In this document: positions 32,699 to 40,723 of the stretch, piece by piece
Layout: every line of letters starts with the position of its first letter
Position numbering within the stretch: the stretch's first letter is position 1
Source: Pyramidobacter sp. C12-8
GTDB taxonomy: Bacteria; Synergistota; Synergistia; Synergistales; Dethiosulfovibrionaceae
Length of the DNA stretch: 64,000 nt
Reading direction: 5' to 3'
Assembly (NCBI RefSeq): GCF_002007215.1
Contig: NZ_MUHX01000011.1
Coordinates: 18,466-82,465 of the forward strand
Notes under the pieces: generated by a model
Seen by the model: only the letters and a program-made list of their open reading frames with translations
Told to the model about the DNA's origin: nothing
Databases searched by the model: none
Position numbers and translations under genes: made by a program

Positions 32699-34522
32699 GT
32701 GGACGAAATCAAAAATCCCAGAAAGCCGCTGCTCTATTATTACGCGATCGCCATGCTCGTGCTGATGCTGTTCAACCTGCTGGCCAAGCCGTGGCTGATG
32801 CGCGCGCAGATCGACGAGGTGGACTACGGCGCGTTCATCAAAATGACCGAAGAGAAAAAGATCGGCCGGGTCAACATCGAGGAGAACCAGATCCTCTTCA
32901 CCGACGCCGAGGGCAAAAAAGTCTACCGCACGGGGCTGATGGACGATCCCGGGCGCACGGAACGCCTCTATCAGTCGGGGGCGAAGTTCTCGAGCGAGAT
33001 CGTCGAACAGGCGTCGCCGATCGTCAGCATGCTGCTGTCGTGGGTGGTGCCGCTGCTGCTCTTCTGGGGGCTGGGCCAGTACATGCAGAAGAAGCTCATG
33101 AACCGCATGGGCGGCGACTCGATGATGTTCGGCATGGGCAAGAGCAAGGCCCGCGTCTACGTGAAGTCCACCGAGGGCATCAAGTTCGCCGACGTGGCCG
33201 GCGAGGACGAGGCCAAGGAAAACCTGGCGGAGATCGTCGAGTACCTGCACAATCCCGGGCGCTACCGCGACATCGGCGCGAAGATGCCCAAGGGCATCCT
33301 GCTCGTCGGGCCGCCCGGCACCGGCAAGACCATGCTGGCCAAGGCCGTGGCCGGCGAATCGAACGTGCCGTTCTTCTCGATGTCCGGCTCCGAATTCGTG
33401 GAGATGTTCGTGGGCATGGGGGCCTCGAAGGTGCGCGACCTGTTCAAGCAGGCCAAGGAAAAAGCGCCCTGTATCGTCTTCATCGACGAGATCGACGCCA
33501 TCGGCACGAAGCGCAGCGGCAACGTGATGGGCAACGACGAGCGCGAGCAGACGCTCAACCAGCTGCTCACGGAGATGGACGGCTTCGAGGACAACACCGG
33601 CGTGATCATCCTCGCCGCCACGAACCGCCCCGAATCGCTCGACCCGGCGCTGACGCGCCCCGGCCGCTTCGACCGCCGCGTGCCCGTGGAGCTCCCCGAC
33701 CTGAAGGGGCGCGAGGACATCCTCAAGGTGCACGCCAAAAAGATCAAGCTCGACCCGGGCGTCGATTTCAACAAGGTGGCGCGCATGGCCTCCGGCGCTT
33801 CCGGCGCCGAGCTGGCCAACATCGTCAACGAGGCGGCGCTGCGCGCCGTGCGCGACAATCGCGGACAGGCCACGCAGGCGGACCTCGAAGAGAGCATCGA
33901 AGTGGTGATCGCCGGCTATCAGAAAAAGAACGCCATCCTCACCGACAAGGAAAAGATGATCGTCGCCTACCACGAGATCGGCCACGCCCTGGTCGCCGCC
34001 ATGCAGAGCCACTCCGCGCCCGTGCAGAAGATCACGATCATCCCGCGCACGTCGGGGGCCCTCGGCTACACCATGCAGGTGGAGGAAGGCAACCATTACC
34101 TGATGAGCAAGGAAGAGCTGGAAAACAAGATCGCCACGCTCACCGGCGGCCGCGCCGCCGAAGAAGTCGTCTTCGGCTCCGTGACCACGGGCGCGTCAAA
34201 CGACATCGAGCAGGCCACCAGGCTGGCCCGCGCCATGATCACGCGCTACGGCATGAGCGACGATTTCGGCATGGTGGCGCTGGAAACGGTGACCAACCAG
34301 TATCTGGGCGGCGACGCCTCGCTGGCCTGCGCGCCGGAGACGCAGTCGCTGATCGACAGGAAGGTCGTGGCGCTCGTCAGGGAGCAGCACGAAAAAGCTC
34401 GCGCGATCCTGGCGGACAACCGCCGCACGCTCGACGATCTGGCCAAGGCGCTTTACGAGCGCGAGACCATCACCGGCGAAGAGTTCATGGAGATCCTTCA
34501 CGCCGCGCCCGCGCAGTCCTAA
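32699..34522 (+). CDS. ftsH: ATP-dependent zinc metalloprotease FtsH
   Basis: A 607-aa membrane AAA+ protease. Helices at about 11-30 and 107-127 enclose a short periplasmic domain. Walker A GPPGTGKT is at 204-211, Walker B is [11 protein letters not shown], and the zinc site HEIGH is at 425-429 followed by the M41 protease domain. It degrades misfolded membrane proteins and regulatory targets, in Gram-negatives also controlling LPS synthesis enzymes. GTG start with AAAGGGGGAAA upstream. Single-gene unit, terminated at 34540. Confidence 0.96.
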   Translation: MDEIKNPRKPLLYYYAIAMLVLMLFNLLAKPWLMRAQIDEVDYGAFIKMTEEKKIGRVNIEENQILFTDAEGKKVYRTGLMDDPGRTERLYQSGAKFSSEIVEQASPIVSMLLSWVVPLLLFWGLGQYMQKKLMNRMGGDSMMFGMGKSKARVYVKSTEGIKFADVAGEDEAKENLAEIVEYLHNPGRYRDIGAKMPKGILLVGPPGTGKTMLAKAVAGESNVPFFSMSGSEFVEMFVGMGASKVRDLFKQAKEKAPCIVFIDEIDAIGTKRSGNVMGNDEREQTLNQLLTEMDGFEDNTGVIILAATNRPESLDPALTRPGRFDRRVPVELPDLKGREDILKVHAKKIKLDPGVDFNKVARMASGASGAELANIVNEAALRAVRDNRGQATQADLEESIEVVIAGYQKKNAILTDKEKMIVAYHEIGHALVAAMQSHSAPVQKITIIPRTSGALGYTMQVEEGNHYLMSKEELENKIATLTGGRAAEEVVFGSVTTGASNDIEQATRLARAMITRYGMSDDFGMVALETVTNQYLGGDASLACAPETQSLIDRKVVALVREQHEKARAILADNRRTLDDLAKALYERETITGEEFMEILHAAPAQS

Positions 34523-34539
34523 CTGAAGAAAACGTGCGC

Positions 34540-34582
34540 AAAAAAATTCCCGGAAGGCTGTCAGCCTTCCGGGAATTTTTTT
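34540..34582 (+). terminator. ftsH terminator
   Basis: A perfect hairpin with arms TTCCCGGAAGGCT and AGCCTTCCGGGAA, A-run before and T7 after. Confidence 0.9.
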
Positions 34583-34738
34583 GCGCGCATCGCGCGGGAA
34601 AAATTTTTCGAGCGGCGTATTCCGTCCGGCAAAAAACCGGCAAATTTTTTTGAATCAAGGCTGACTTTGACCTTTCATGACCTGTCTTAAGTCTATCAAA
34701 AGGAGTCGTATCAATCATCCATATCAATCTAAAATGAA

Positions 34739-34777
34739 TTAGCACTCGACACTTGACAGTGCTAACAAGAGTGCTAT
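34739..34777 (+). promoter_or_regulatory. CIRCE operator (HrcA) with extra half-site
   Basis: TTAGCACTC (34739-34747), 9 bp, CAGTGCTAA (34757-34765): one change from the CIRCE consensus. A further half-site, GAGTGCTAT, lies at 34769-34777. It overlaps the promoter, so HrcA should block RNA polymerase. Confidence 0.88.
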
Positions 34778-34780
34778 AAT
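34753..34780 (+). promoter_or_regulatory. hsp20 promoter
   Basis: TTGACA (34753-34758), 16 bp, TATAAT (34775-34780), embedded in the CIRCE region. Confidence 0.85.
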
Positions 34781-34803
34781 ACACTCAGAACGAAGGAGGA
34801 ACG

Positions 34804-34890
34804 ATGAAGCGAAAGACCTCCGGACGTTCCCGCATCGTTAATATAGAAGGCGGACCCCGCAGGGGCCGCCCGATCTCAAGGAGGAAATAA
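34804..34890 (+). CDS. 28-aa basic leader peptide upstream of hsp20
   Basis: A short ORF beginning MKRKTSGRSRIVNIEGG and ending RPISRRK, with 9-10 basic residues. It has a perfect AAGGAGG seven bases before its ATG. Its last codons contain the hsp20 Shine-Dalgarno AAGGAGG, and its TAA lies two bases before the hsp20 ATG, so translation of the two should be coupled. A GGCGG-ACCCC hairpin sits inside. It may be a regulatory leader rather than a functional protein. I know of no family. Confidence 0.5.
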   Translation: MKRKTSGRSRIVNIEGGPRRGRPISRRK

Positions 34891-34892
34891 AG

Positions 34893-35333
34893 ATGATGGT
34901 ACCGAGCATTTGGAACGACAATCTGTTTGACGAACTGGAAAACGTGTTCAGCGACGGTTTCTTCCGCCGCAGCCCGCTGTACGGACGCCGGGAGCGGAAC
35001 ATGATGAAGACCGACGTGCGCGAGACGGAGAACAATTATGAAGTTGACGTCGACCTGCCTGGCTTCAAAAAGGAAAACGTCAACGTCCAGCTGCAGAACG
35101 GCTATCTGACGATCAGCGCCGTCAGGCAGCACTCCAAGGAAGAGAAGGACGCCAAGGGCGCCTTCATCCGTCAGGAACGCTACGAGGGCAGCTGCTCGCG
35201 CAGCTTCTACGTGGGTGACAGCATCAAGAAGGAAGACATCAGCGCCAAGCTGGAAGACGGCATCCTGCGCCTGACCTTCCCGAAGAAGAGCGAAAAGGAA
35301 CTCGAACAGAGCAAACTGATCGAAATCGAATAG
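34893..35333 (+). CDS. Small heat shock protein, Hsp20/alpha-crystallin family
   Basis: 146 aa. A short N-terminal arm with WNDNLFDELENVF, then the alpha-crystallin domain (about 38-135) with DVRETENNYEVDVDLPGF, QNGYLTI and the GILRLTFPK strand near the end. The C-terminal IxI motif is present as LIEIE. It holds unfolding proteins for refolding by ATP-dependent chaperones. Expression is predicted to be under HrcA via the CIRCE element; the 28-aa ORF precedes it in the same transcript. Confidence 0.95.
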   Translation: MMVPSIWNDNLFDELENVFSDGFFRRSPLYGRRERNMMKTDVRETENNYEVDVDLPGFKKENVNVQLQNGYLTISAVRQHSKEEKDAKGAFIRQERYEGSCSRSFYVGDSIKKEDISAKLEDGILRLTFPKKSEKELEQSKLIEIE

Positions 35334-35343
35334 GTTGTCTGCA

Positions 35344-35387
35344 GGCAGGCCGCCGGGATTCACTCCCGGCGGCCTGCCGTGTTTTTT
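35344..35387 (+). terminator. hsp20 terminator
   Basis: 15-bp perfect arms (GGCAGGCCGCCGGGA and its complement) around 5 nt, then T6. Confidence 0.9.
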
Positions 35388-35477
35388 GGAAAGGGGCGCT
35401 CTCGAAGCGGCTTTTTCGGCGGGCGTCTCATCGGTGGATTGTTTATGCATGTCGTGCAACCGGTTTTACATTTTCTG

Positions 35478-35486
35478 TGCTATAAT
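35478..35486 (+). promoter_or_regulatory. Candidate promoter of the NCS2 permease gene
   Basis: Extended -10 TGC-TATAAT (35478-35486), 39 bp before the start; no good -35. Confidence 0.5.
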
Positions 35487-35524
35487 TCCGGCAGGAACAA
35501 AATTCACCCGGAGGTGTTTGTGTG

Positions 35525-36889
35525 ATGGCTCGGAAAGAACTGGTATATGGAGTGGACGACGTTCCGTCTCTGCCGATTTTGCTGCTGGCGGGCGCGCAGC
35601 ACGTGCTCACGTTGTTCGGCGCGACGACGCTGGTGCCGCTGATCTTCGGTCCGGCGATGGGGATGACGCCGGCGCAGATCGGGTTTTTCATTTCCTGCGT
35701 ATATTTTGCCATGGGGGTGTGCACGCTGATCCAGACCAGCCCGTTCGGCTCCGGGCTGCCGATCGTGCAGGGCTCGAGCTTCAGCTTTATCCCGCCGATC
35801 ATGACGATCGTCGGCATCTATTCGGCGCAGGGCACGAGCGTGATCTTGCAGTACATCGGCGGAGCGCTGATTTCCGGCGGCGTGTGCCTGGTGCTGCTGG
35901 GGCAGTTCGGTCTGATCGGCAGGATCCGCCGCTTCGTCGGCCCGATCACGGTAGGGACGACGATCATGGCGATCGGCTTCTCGCTGGCGGGCACGGCGAT
36001 CAGCGGCAACGCCGCCGGGTACTGGCCGGCTTCGCTGACGGTCGTGGCGCTGATTTTCCTGTTCGGGCTGAAAGTCAAGGGGCGTTACGTCAACATCTTC
36101 TCGGTCCTTCTGAGCGTGGTCATCGTCTGGGGAGCGTGCTTCGCGCTGAGCCGCGCCGGCGTGTTCCACCCGGGGCATCCCGTCTATATCAGTCTCGACA
36201 ACGTGAACGCGGCCAAATGGTTTCAGTTCACGGGTTTCATGCCCTGGGGCATGCCGAAGTTCAGCCTGGTGGCGTTCGGCGCGATCTTGGCGGGCTTCTT
36301 CTCCGTCATCCTCGAGAGCATCGGCGACTATTTCAACGTCTGCAACGCGGCGGGACTGCCCGACCCGACGGAGCAGCAGATCAGCCGGGGCATCCGCGCC
36401 GAGGGGCTGGGCTGCATCTTCGGCGGCCTGACGGGCGCGGTGGCCTGCACGAGCTACACCGAGAACATCGGCCTGATCGGCCTGACGGGCGTGGCTTCGC
36501 GTTGGGTGGTGCGCGTCGGCGCGATCCTGCTGATCGGCATGAGCATGGTCGGCAAGTTCGGCGCGCTCGTGGCCACGCTGCCTGCGCCGATCATCGGCGG
36601 CTGCTACATCGCGCTGTTCGGCACCATCGGCGCGCTGGGCATCCAGGCGCTGACCCGCGCCGACATGCAGAAGCAGCGCAACGTGATGATCGTCGGCTTT
36701 TCCTTCCTGATGGCGCTGGGGCTGCCGGGCTGGGTGGAGGCGCAGAAGGAGCTGTTCTTCGGCTGGGGCATTCCCGGCCAGATCCTCTGGGCGATCGGCA
36801 AGACGTCGATGGCGGTGGCGGGCGTTTCGGCCTGTCTGCTGGACAATCTGATCCCCGGCACGCGCGAGGAGCGTGGCTTCAGGGACTGA
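35525..36889 (+). CDS. NCS2-family nucleobase permease (xanthine/uracil type)
   Basis: 454 aa with about 12-14 membrane segments. Signature features: QHVLTLFGATTLVPL in helix 1, LPIVQGSSFSFIPP in helix 3, the substrate-helix ESIGDYFNV and the NCS2 motif ENIGLIGLTGVASR. It imports a purine or pyrimidine base with H+ or Na+; the closest pattern is the xanthine/uric-acid side of COG2233, but the substrate is not certain. ATG 35525, nine bases after GGAGGTG, is preferred over GTG 35522. No purine riboswitch is visible. Confidence 0.88.
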   Translation: MARKELVYGVDDVPSLPILLLAGAQHVLTLFGATTLVPLIFGPAMGMTPAQIGFFISCVYFAMGVCTLIQTSPFGSGLPIVQGSSFSFIPPIMTIVGIYSAQGTSVILQYIGGALISGGVCLVLLGQFGLIGRIRRFVGPITVGTTIMAIGFSLAGTAISGNAAGYWPASLTVVALIFLFGLKVKGRYVNIFSVLLSVVIVWGACFALSRAGVFHPGHPVYISLDNVNAAKWFQFTGFMPWGMPKFSLVAFGAILAGFFSVILESIGDYFNVCNAAGLPDPTEQQISRGIRAEGLGCIFGGLTGAVACTSYTENIGLIGLTGVASRWVVRVGAILLIGMSMVGKFGALVATLPAPIIGGCYIALFGTIGALGIQALTRADMQKQRNVMIVGFSFLMALGLPGWVEAQKELFFGWGIPGQILWAIGKTSMAVAGVSACLLDNLIPGTREERGFRD

Positions 36890-36898
36890 ATTCCGAAA

Positions 36899-36949
36899 AC
36901 ACATGGGGAGAACGCCGCGGTTCACGGGCGTTCTCCCCATGTGTTTTTG
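36899..36949 (+). terminator. Terminator of the NCS2 permease gene
   Basis: ACACATGGGGAGAACGCC pairs with its complement ending at 36944; T5 follows. It ends eight bases before the repeat copy at 36957. Confidence 0.88.
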
Positions 36950-36956
36950 TCGTTTT

Positions 36957-37106
36957 ATACTATTTCTCAATTAAAATGCCGAACGCAGAGGCGCTGCGAG
37001 GGAGATTCACAAAGCGAGCTGTACAGCAGTCGAGGGAGTTCTGAGCGATTGAACTCCCTTGCAGCGCCCAGAAAACTATGTGGGTGCTTTTATCAAGAAA
37101 TAGTAT
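36957..37106 (-). repeat. 150-bp dispersed repeat, complete copy
   Basis: Bounded by ATACTATTTCT at 36957 and AGAAATAGTAT ending at 37106, i.e. terminal inverted repeats. Inside, GGCGCTGCGAGGGAG pairs with CTCCCTTGCAGCGCC, so the whole unit can fold back; AGGGAGTTC/GAACTCCCT offers an alternative hairpin. It is the reverse-complement orientation of the 24281 copy and the same length. Its last base is part of the stop codon of the minus-strand exonuclease gene. Confidence 0.85.
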
Positions 37107-37696
37107 TATCTGGCCAGCAATCGCGCGGACGAGGCGTATTCGCGGGCGAACGCGGCGAAATCCATGTCGAGCCCGCGGATCTTGCGCAGGATGCGCGCGA
37201 AGAGCTGGACGCAGTAGCGGCAGTCGGCCAGCGCGCGGTGGTGGCCGCCGGCGTCGAAGTCGAAGAAGCGGCTCAGGTTTTCGAGGCTGTAGCTGTTCAG
37301 TCCGGGAAAGGCCTGGCGGCTCAACTTGAGCGTGTCGAAGACGGCGGGGCTGTCCCATTGGAGCCGCTGCCGCCGCACGACGGGGTTGAGAAAGCTCATG
37401 TCGAACGGCGCGTTGTGCAGCACCAGCGGCGACGGCCCCACGAAGCTTACGAGCGCGGCGACGGCGTCGGCCGCGCGGGGCTGGCCGCGGACCATGGCGT
37501 CGTCGATGCCGTGGATGGCGGAGACGCCGCGCGGGATGGGGCGTCCGGGATCGACCAGCGTTTGAAAATGCCGCTGCGAGCCGTCGGGAAAGATTTTCAG
37601 CGCGGCGATCTCGACGATGCCGCACAAGGCGGGGCTCAGCCCGGTGGTTTCGATGTCGAGGGCGGTAAAACCCGTTTCGGCGATGGAGAGAGGCAT
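37106..37696 (-). CDS. DnaQ-like 3'-5' exonuclease (DEDDh)
   Basis: A 196-aa RNase T/DnaQ-fold exonuclease. ExoI motif DIETTG (14-19), ExoII VLHNAPFDMSFL (about 92-103) and ExoIII GGHHRALADCRY (about 150-161) place the four acidic residues and the catalytic His of the DEDDh group. It could be a Pol III epsilon-type proofreading subunit or a repair/RNA exonuclease; it lacks other domains. AAAGGAGG precedes the ATG. Its TAA stop is formed at the edge of the adjacent repeat. Confidence 0.9.
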   Translation of the reverse strand: MPLSIAETGFTALDIETTGLSPALCGIVEIAALKIFPDGSQRHFQTLVDPGRPIPRGVSAIHGIDDAMVRGQPRAADAVAALVSFVGPSPLVLHNAPFDMSFLNPVVRRQRLQWDSPAVFDTLKLSRQAFPGLNSYSLENLSRFFDFDAGGHHRALADCRYCVQLFARILRKIRGLDMDFAAFAREYASSARLLAR

Positions 37697-37804
37697 GGCG
37701 CGCCTCCTTTCTGTTCGTTGCTTGGGCGGCCCGAGAAGAGCCGTCCGACGTGAAAAAGTCTAGTGCAAAAGCGCGCGCTCTGTCAAGGGGCTGCGGCGCG
37801 GTTT

Positions 37805-37860
37805 AAAAAAGCGAAGGCCACCGGGGGGAAAATCCGTTCCTCCGGGGCCTTCGCTTTTTT
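37805..37860. terminator. Terminator of the redox operon
   Basis: AAAAAAGCGAAGGCC pairs with GGCCTTCGCTTTTTT; the internal part pairs less well. It serves the minus-strand polyferredoxin gene and can work both ways. Confidence 0.88.
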
Positions 37861-37881
37861 GAGGATTTGTGCCGCCGGTTT

Positions 37882-38778
37882 TCAGGGACGTTCCGGCGAC
37901 GGTTTGCGCCGCGCTCTCGGGCTTTGTTCGAGCGGCGGCGTCAGCGCGGCGGTAGGGCAGACGTCTACGCACCGGCCGCAGCGGATGCATTCGTCCCCGT
38001 TGGTGCCCTGCGGCAGCTTCAGCGTCATCGGGCAGGACGCGGCGCAGCGCCCGCAGGCGACGCATTTTTTTTCGTCGAAACCGTAACGGAGCAGGGCGAT
38101 GCGGTTGAAGAAGCCGTAAAAGGCCCCCAGGGGGCACAGATATTTGCAGAACGGGCGGAACGACTTCACCGACAGGACGAGCAGCGCGGTCAGCAGCGCG
38201 CTCTTCCACGTGAACAGCCATCCGGCCGCGCCGCGCAGACTTTCGTTCAGGCTCAGCAGCGTCCAGCCGCCCATCAGCGTCCCCGAAGGACAAATGTACT
38301 TGCAGAACCACGGGGAGCTGACGCCGGTCAGATCGTCGCGCGCGAACAGCGGCAGGATGACGACGAACAGCGCCAGCACGGCGTATTTCAGCCGCCTCAG
38401 GGTGCGGTCGCCGGGCAGGTTGAGCCGCTTGCGCCCGAGCGGGATCCTGTACAGCAGGTCCTGGACCAGCCCGAACGGACAGAGCCAGCCGCAGACGAAG
38501 CGCCCCAGCAGCGCCCCGAACGCGAACAGAAAACCCGCGACGTACAGCGGCAGCCGCGGCTCGAATCCCGTCAGCATGGCCTGGAAGGAGCCGACCGGGC
38601 AGGCCCCCAGCGCTCCCGGGCAGGAATAGCAGTTCAGGCCGGGGACGCAGACGTTTTTCAGCGGTCCCGTGTAGATCTTGCCTCTCAGAAAGCCGGCCAG
38701 ATAGCCGTTGGTCGTGGCCGTCCACAACAGCTGTACGGTCTGCCGCAGCCGGCCGCTCTTTTTCCGGCCGCTAGCCAA
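37882..38778 (-). CDS. Membrane-bound 4Fe-4S polyferredoxin (NapH/NosR/RdxA-like)
   Basis: 298 aa. Four or so membrane helices with the paired FVCGWLCPFGLVQD and FCKYLCPLGAFYG motifs (CxxxCP) of the Fer4_5 family, an extra FCKYICPSG and an N-terminal CYSCPGALGACPVG. The C-terminus is a two-cluster ferredoxin: CVACGRCAASCP and CIRCGRCVDVCP. It should carry electrons across or along the membrane to an extracytoplasmic acceptor. It overlaps the 45-aa CD1871A gene by 8 bp, and the TlpA gene precedes that, suggesting a periplasmic thiol/redox system. Confidence 0.88.
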   Translation of the reverse strand: MASGRKKSGRLRQTVQLLWTATTNGYLAGFLRGKIYTGPLKNVCVPGLNCYSCPGALGACPVGSFQAMLTGFEPRLPLYVAGFLFAFGALLGRFVCGWLCPFGLVQDLLYRIPLGRKRLNLPGDRTLRRLKYAVLALFVVILPLFARDDLTGVSSPWFCKYICPSGTLMGGWTLLSLNESLRGAAGWLFTWKSALLTALLVLSVKSFRPFCKYLCPLGAFYGFFNRIALLRYGFDEKKCVACGRCAASCPMTLKLPQGTNGDECIRCGRCVDVCPTAALTPPLEQSPRARRKPSPERP

Positions 38779-38908
38779 TGCCCACGCACTCCAGACAGAT
38801 CTTGACGGCTTTCTGGAACACGGCGAAGTTCTCGCCGCGCCACAGCCCGGCGGCGATCAGGGCGACGCCGGCGAGCAGGCACGTCCAGCCCGCGCCGTAT
38901 CTTTTCAT
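38771..38908 (-). CDS. CD1871A-family CXXC-motif small protein
   Basis: 45 aa: a single membrane helix (WTCLLAGVALIAAGLWRGE) followed by VFQKAVKICLECVGIG with the CLEC pair. This matches the small family named after C. difficile CD1871A, always tiny and next to thioredoxin-like and Fe-S membrane genes. Its ATG overlaps the tlpA-like stop and its end overlaps the polyferredoxin start, so all three are coupled. Easily missed by gene finders because of its size. Confidence 0.85.
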   Translation of the reverse strand: MKRYGAGWTCLLAGVALIAAGLWRGENFAVFQKAVKICLECVGIG

Positions 38909-39423
38909 TATTTGGCCTTCGCCAGCATTTCGCGGATGATTTCCCGCCACTGCGCGGCGCTCCGCGCGCCCGTCGCCTCGCCGACGATCTCGCCGCGTCC
39001 GTTCACGAAGAACGTCTGCGGGATGGCGCTGAAGTCGCCGAGATACCGCGCCAGACCGTCGTCGAGCAGCAGGTGGAGGTAATCGGCGCCGGTGCGCTCC
39101 ACCAGCGTCTTCGCCTTGGCGATCTGTTTCTCGCTGCGGCGGCCGGCCGGATCGAACCAGTCGTAGAGCAGTCCGACGATTTGCACGCCTTCGGGGGCCA
39201 TTTCCTTCGCCAGCCGGCCGAGATCGGGCATCTCGTGCAGGCAGGGCGGACAGAACGTGCCCCAGACGTTGAACATCGTCAGCGGCGCCTGCCGGAAGAG
39301 CGCCTCGTCGTGCGCCGCGCCTTCCAGATCCTCGGCCTTGAACGCGCCGATCTTTTTCGCCGCGAAAGCGGACGAAGCCATCATCGCCAGAACCGTTGCG
39401 ACAAGCAAAAACTTTTTCATCAT
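38908..39423 (-). CDS. TlpA-family periplasmic thiol-disulfide protein
   Basis: 171 aa: a signal peptide (MMKKFLLVATVLAMMASSAFA) and a thioredoxin fold with the active site WGTFCPPCLHEMPDL and the cis-Pro in IPQTFFV. CPPC is typical for the TlpA/ResA group, which reduces disulfides outside the membrane. It probably receives electrons from the polyferredoxin and CD1871A-type partners encoded downstream. The start overlaps the previous gene's stop by 4 bp (ATGA). Confidence 0.9.
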   Translation of the reverse strand: MMKKFLLVATVLAMMASSAFAAKKIGAFKAEDLEGAAHDEALFRQAPLTMFNVWGTFCPPCLHEMPDLGRLAKEMAPEGVQIVGLLYDWFDPAGRRSEKQIAKAKTLVERTGADYLHLLLDDGLARYLGDFSAIPQTFFVNGRGEIVGEATGARSAAQWREIIREMLAKAK

Positions 39424-40241
39424 TCCGTTTCAATCCTTCCTGTTGTAGAGCGCGCCCGGCATTCCGCCAGCAACGCTTCCTGTTCCATGTCGGCACGGAT
39501 GCCGAACCTCGTCAGGACAAAATCGTAGCGCACCGGGTCGCGCGGCGACAGACGCGCGAAAGCCCTCGTGACTTCCTGCGCCGTTTTCAGATCGGCCGCC
39601 CTGCGCTTCGTGAAGCGCAGCGAGCGGCACACCGCGTACATGTGCGTGTCAAGCGGCACGATCAGCTCGGCGGGGTCGAGCCCGTCCCAGCCGCCGGGGT
39701 CCACTTCGTCGCGGCGGACGAGCCAGCGCAGCATCAGAAAATGCCGCTTGCAGGCGCTGCCGCGCTGCGGACGGCACAGCAGGCTGTTCGGACGGCCGTT
39801 TTCCAGCGCCGCGATCAGGAAATCGAGCGCGCCCGCAAGCGAACCGCATTCCCGCCGGGCCGCGAGCATACAGCCGCCGAGACTGCCCCAGCGGGAAACG
39901 ACGCGCCTGACGCCGCCCAGCAGCGCCGCGACGTCGGCCCCGTCGGTGAAGCGGTGCCGGAACGCCGCGAAGACTCCGCGCCAGTGTTCTTCGCCGTACC
40001 GTTCCACGGCCGTCCGCGGCGAGGCCCCGATCGCGCCGAGCACGACGCCGACGCTTTTGAGGATCGTCGCCACGCGCCCGTAGGCCAGCGACGAGGCGAC
40101 GAGCGCGGCGATCTCGCGGTCTTCGGGCGCTTCGTAGCGGTAGAGGAACTGCAGCGGGTCGGGCGAGACGAGTTCACGCCGGTTGCAGCGTTCGTACAAT
40201 TCCTCAAGATAGAGCCCAAGCGACTTTTGCCGCGGCGTCAT
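39420..40241 (-). CDS. TIGR02757 (DUF2400) family protein
   Basis: 273 aa. The family pattern is clear: DPLQFLYRYEAPEDREIAALVASSLAYGRV near residues 27-56, then RWLVRRDEVDPGGWDGLDP and the LIVPLDTHMYAVCRSL block followed by RRAADLKTAQEVT. The fold is related to HhH-GPD DNA glycosylases, and the biochemical role is unknown. GAGGTGA precedes the ATG. First gene of a four-gene minus-strand operon leading into the TlpA redox set; a functional link is not evident. Confidence 0.9.
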   Translation of the reverse strand: MTPRQKSLGLYLEELYERCNRRELVSPDPLQFLYRYEAPEDREIAALVASSLAYGRVATILKSVGVVLGAIGASPRTAVERYGEEHWRGVFAAFRHRFTDGADVAALLGGVRRVVSRWGSLGGCMLAARRECGSLAGALDFLIAALENGRPNSLLCRPQRGSACKRHFLMLRWLVRRDEVDPGGWDGLDPAELIVPLDTHMYAVCRSLRFTKRRAADLKTAQEVTRAFARLSPRDPVRYDFVLTRFGIRADMEQEALLAECRARSTTGRIETE

Positions 40242-40376
40242 GACGTCGTCACCTCGAATTCCCGAGCTATTATATCATAATTCGCCGGCCGAAAAACGTG
40301 CGGCGTCGTCGCTGTTCTGAGTATATGGGAAACGCGGTTCCCATTCCGTGACAAAGTTACGGAAGAAAATCCGCCG

Positions 40377-40703
40377 TCAGTCGAACAGATAGCGGCCGCA
40401 CTTGAGGCAGTGCTTCTTGCGGTCGCCGAAGCCGCAGTTCTCGCACAGCACGGCGGGGGCGCCGCGGCCGAACGTGTAGGCGCCGCATTTGACGCAGTAC
40501 CGCCAGCGGTCGCCGAAGCCGCAGTTCTCGCACAGCCGCGCCGGGACGCCCTTGTCGAACGTGTAGGCCCCGCATTTGACGCAGTACCTGCGCCGGTCGC
40601 CGAAAGCGCAGTTGGAGCAGAGCTGGGCGATATAGCTGCGGGCCTGAGCGGCGGACGCCGCCAGCGCGAGCAGAAGGAGACACGTCACGATTTTTTTGCG
40701 CAT
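40377..40703 (-). CDS. Secreted protein of three Cys-rich zinc-ribbon-like repeats
   Basis: 108 aa. A signal peptide (KIVTCLLLLALAASAAQA) is followed by three 29-residue repeats of the form C-x-N-C-x-F-G-D-R-(8 apart)-C-x-K-C-G-x-Y-x-F, twelve cysteines in all. Each unit looks like a zinc ribbon or rubredoxin-like knuckle, yet the protein is exported, which is unusual because free Cys4 zinc sites are rare outside the cytoplasm. The function is unknown. AAGGAAGG precedes ATG 40703. Single gene between the TIGR02757 gene and pgcA. Confidence 0.75.
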   Translation of the reverse strand: MRKKIVTCLLLLALAASAAQARSYIAQLCSNCAFGDRRRYCVKCGAYTFDKGVPARLCENCGFGDRWRYCVKCGAYTFGRGAPAVLCENCGFGDRKKHCLKCGRYLFD

Positions 40704-40723
40704 GATCCGATCCTTCCTTTCCC

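Noticed and set aside
34850..34890. ROSE-type RNA thermometer before hsp20
   Set aside because: A hairpin precedes the SD, but the SD itself is not clearly paired and the UYGCU motif of ROSE elements is absent; kept only as part of the leader-ORF observation.
36941..37753. Plus-strand open frame starting in the repeat at 36957
   Set aside because: Runs through the repeat and antisense to the exonuclease; similar peptides arise from other repeat copies, so it reflects the element and not a gene.
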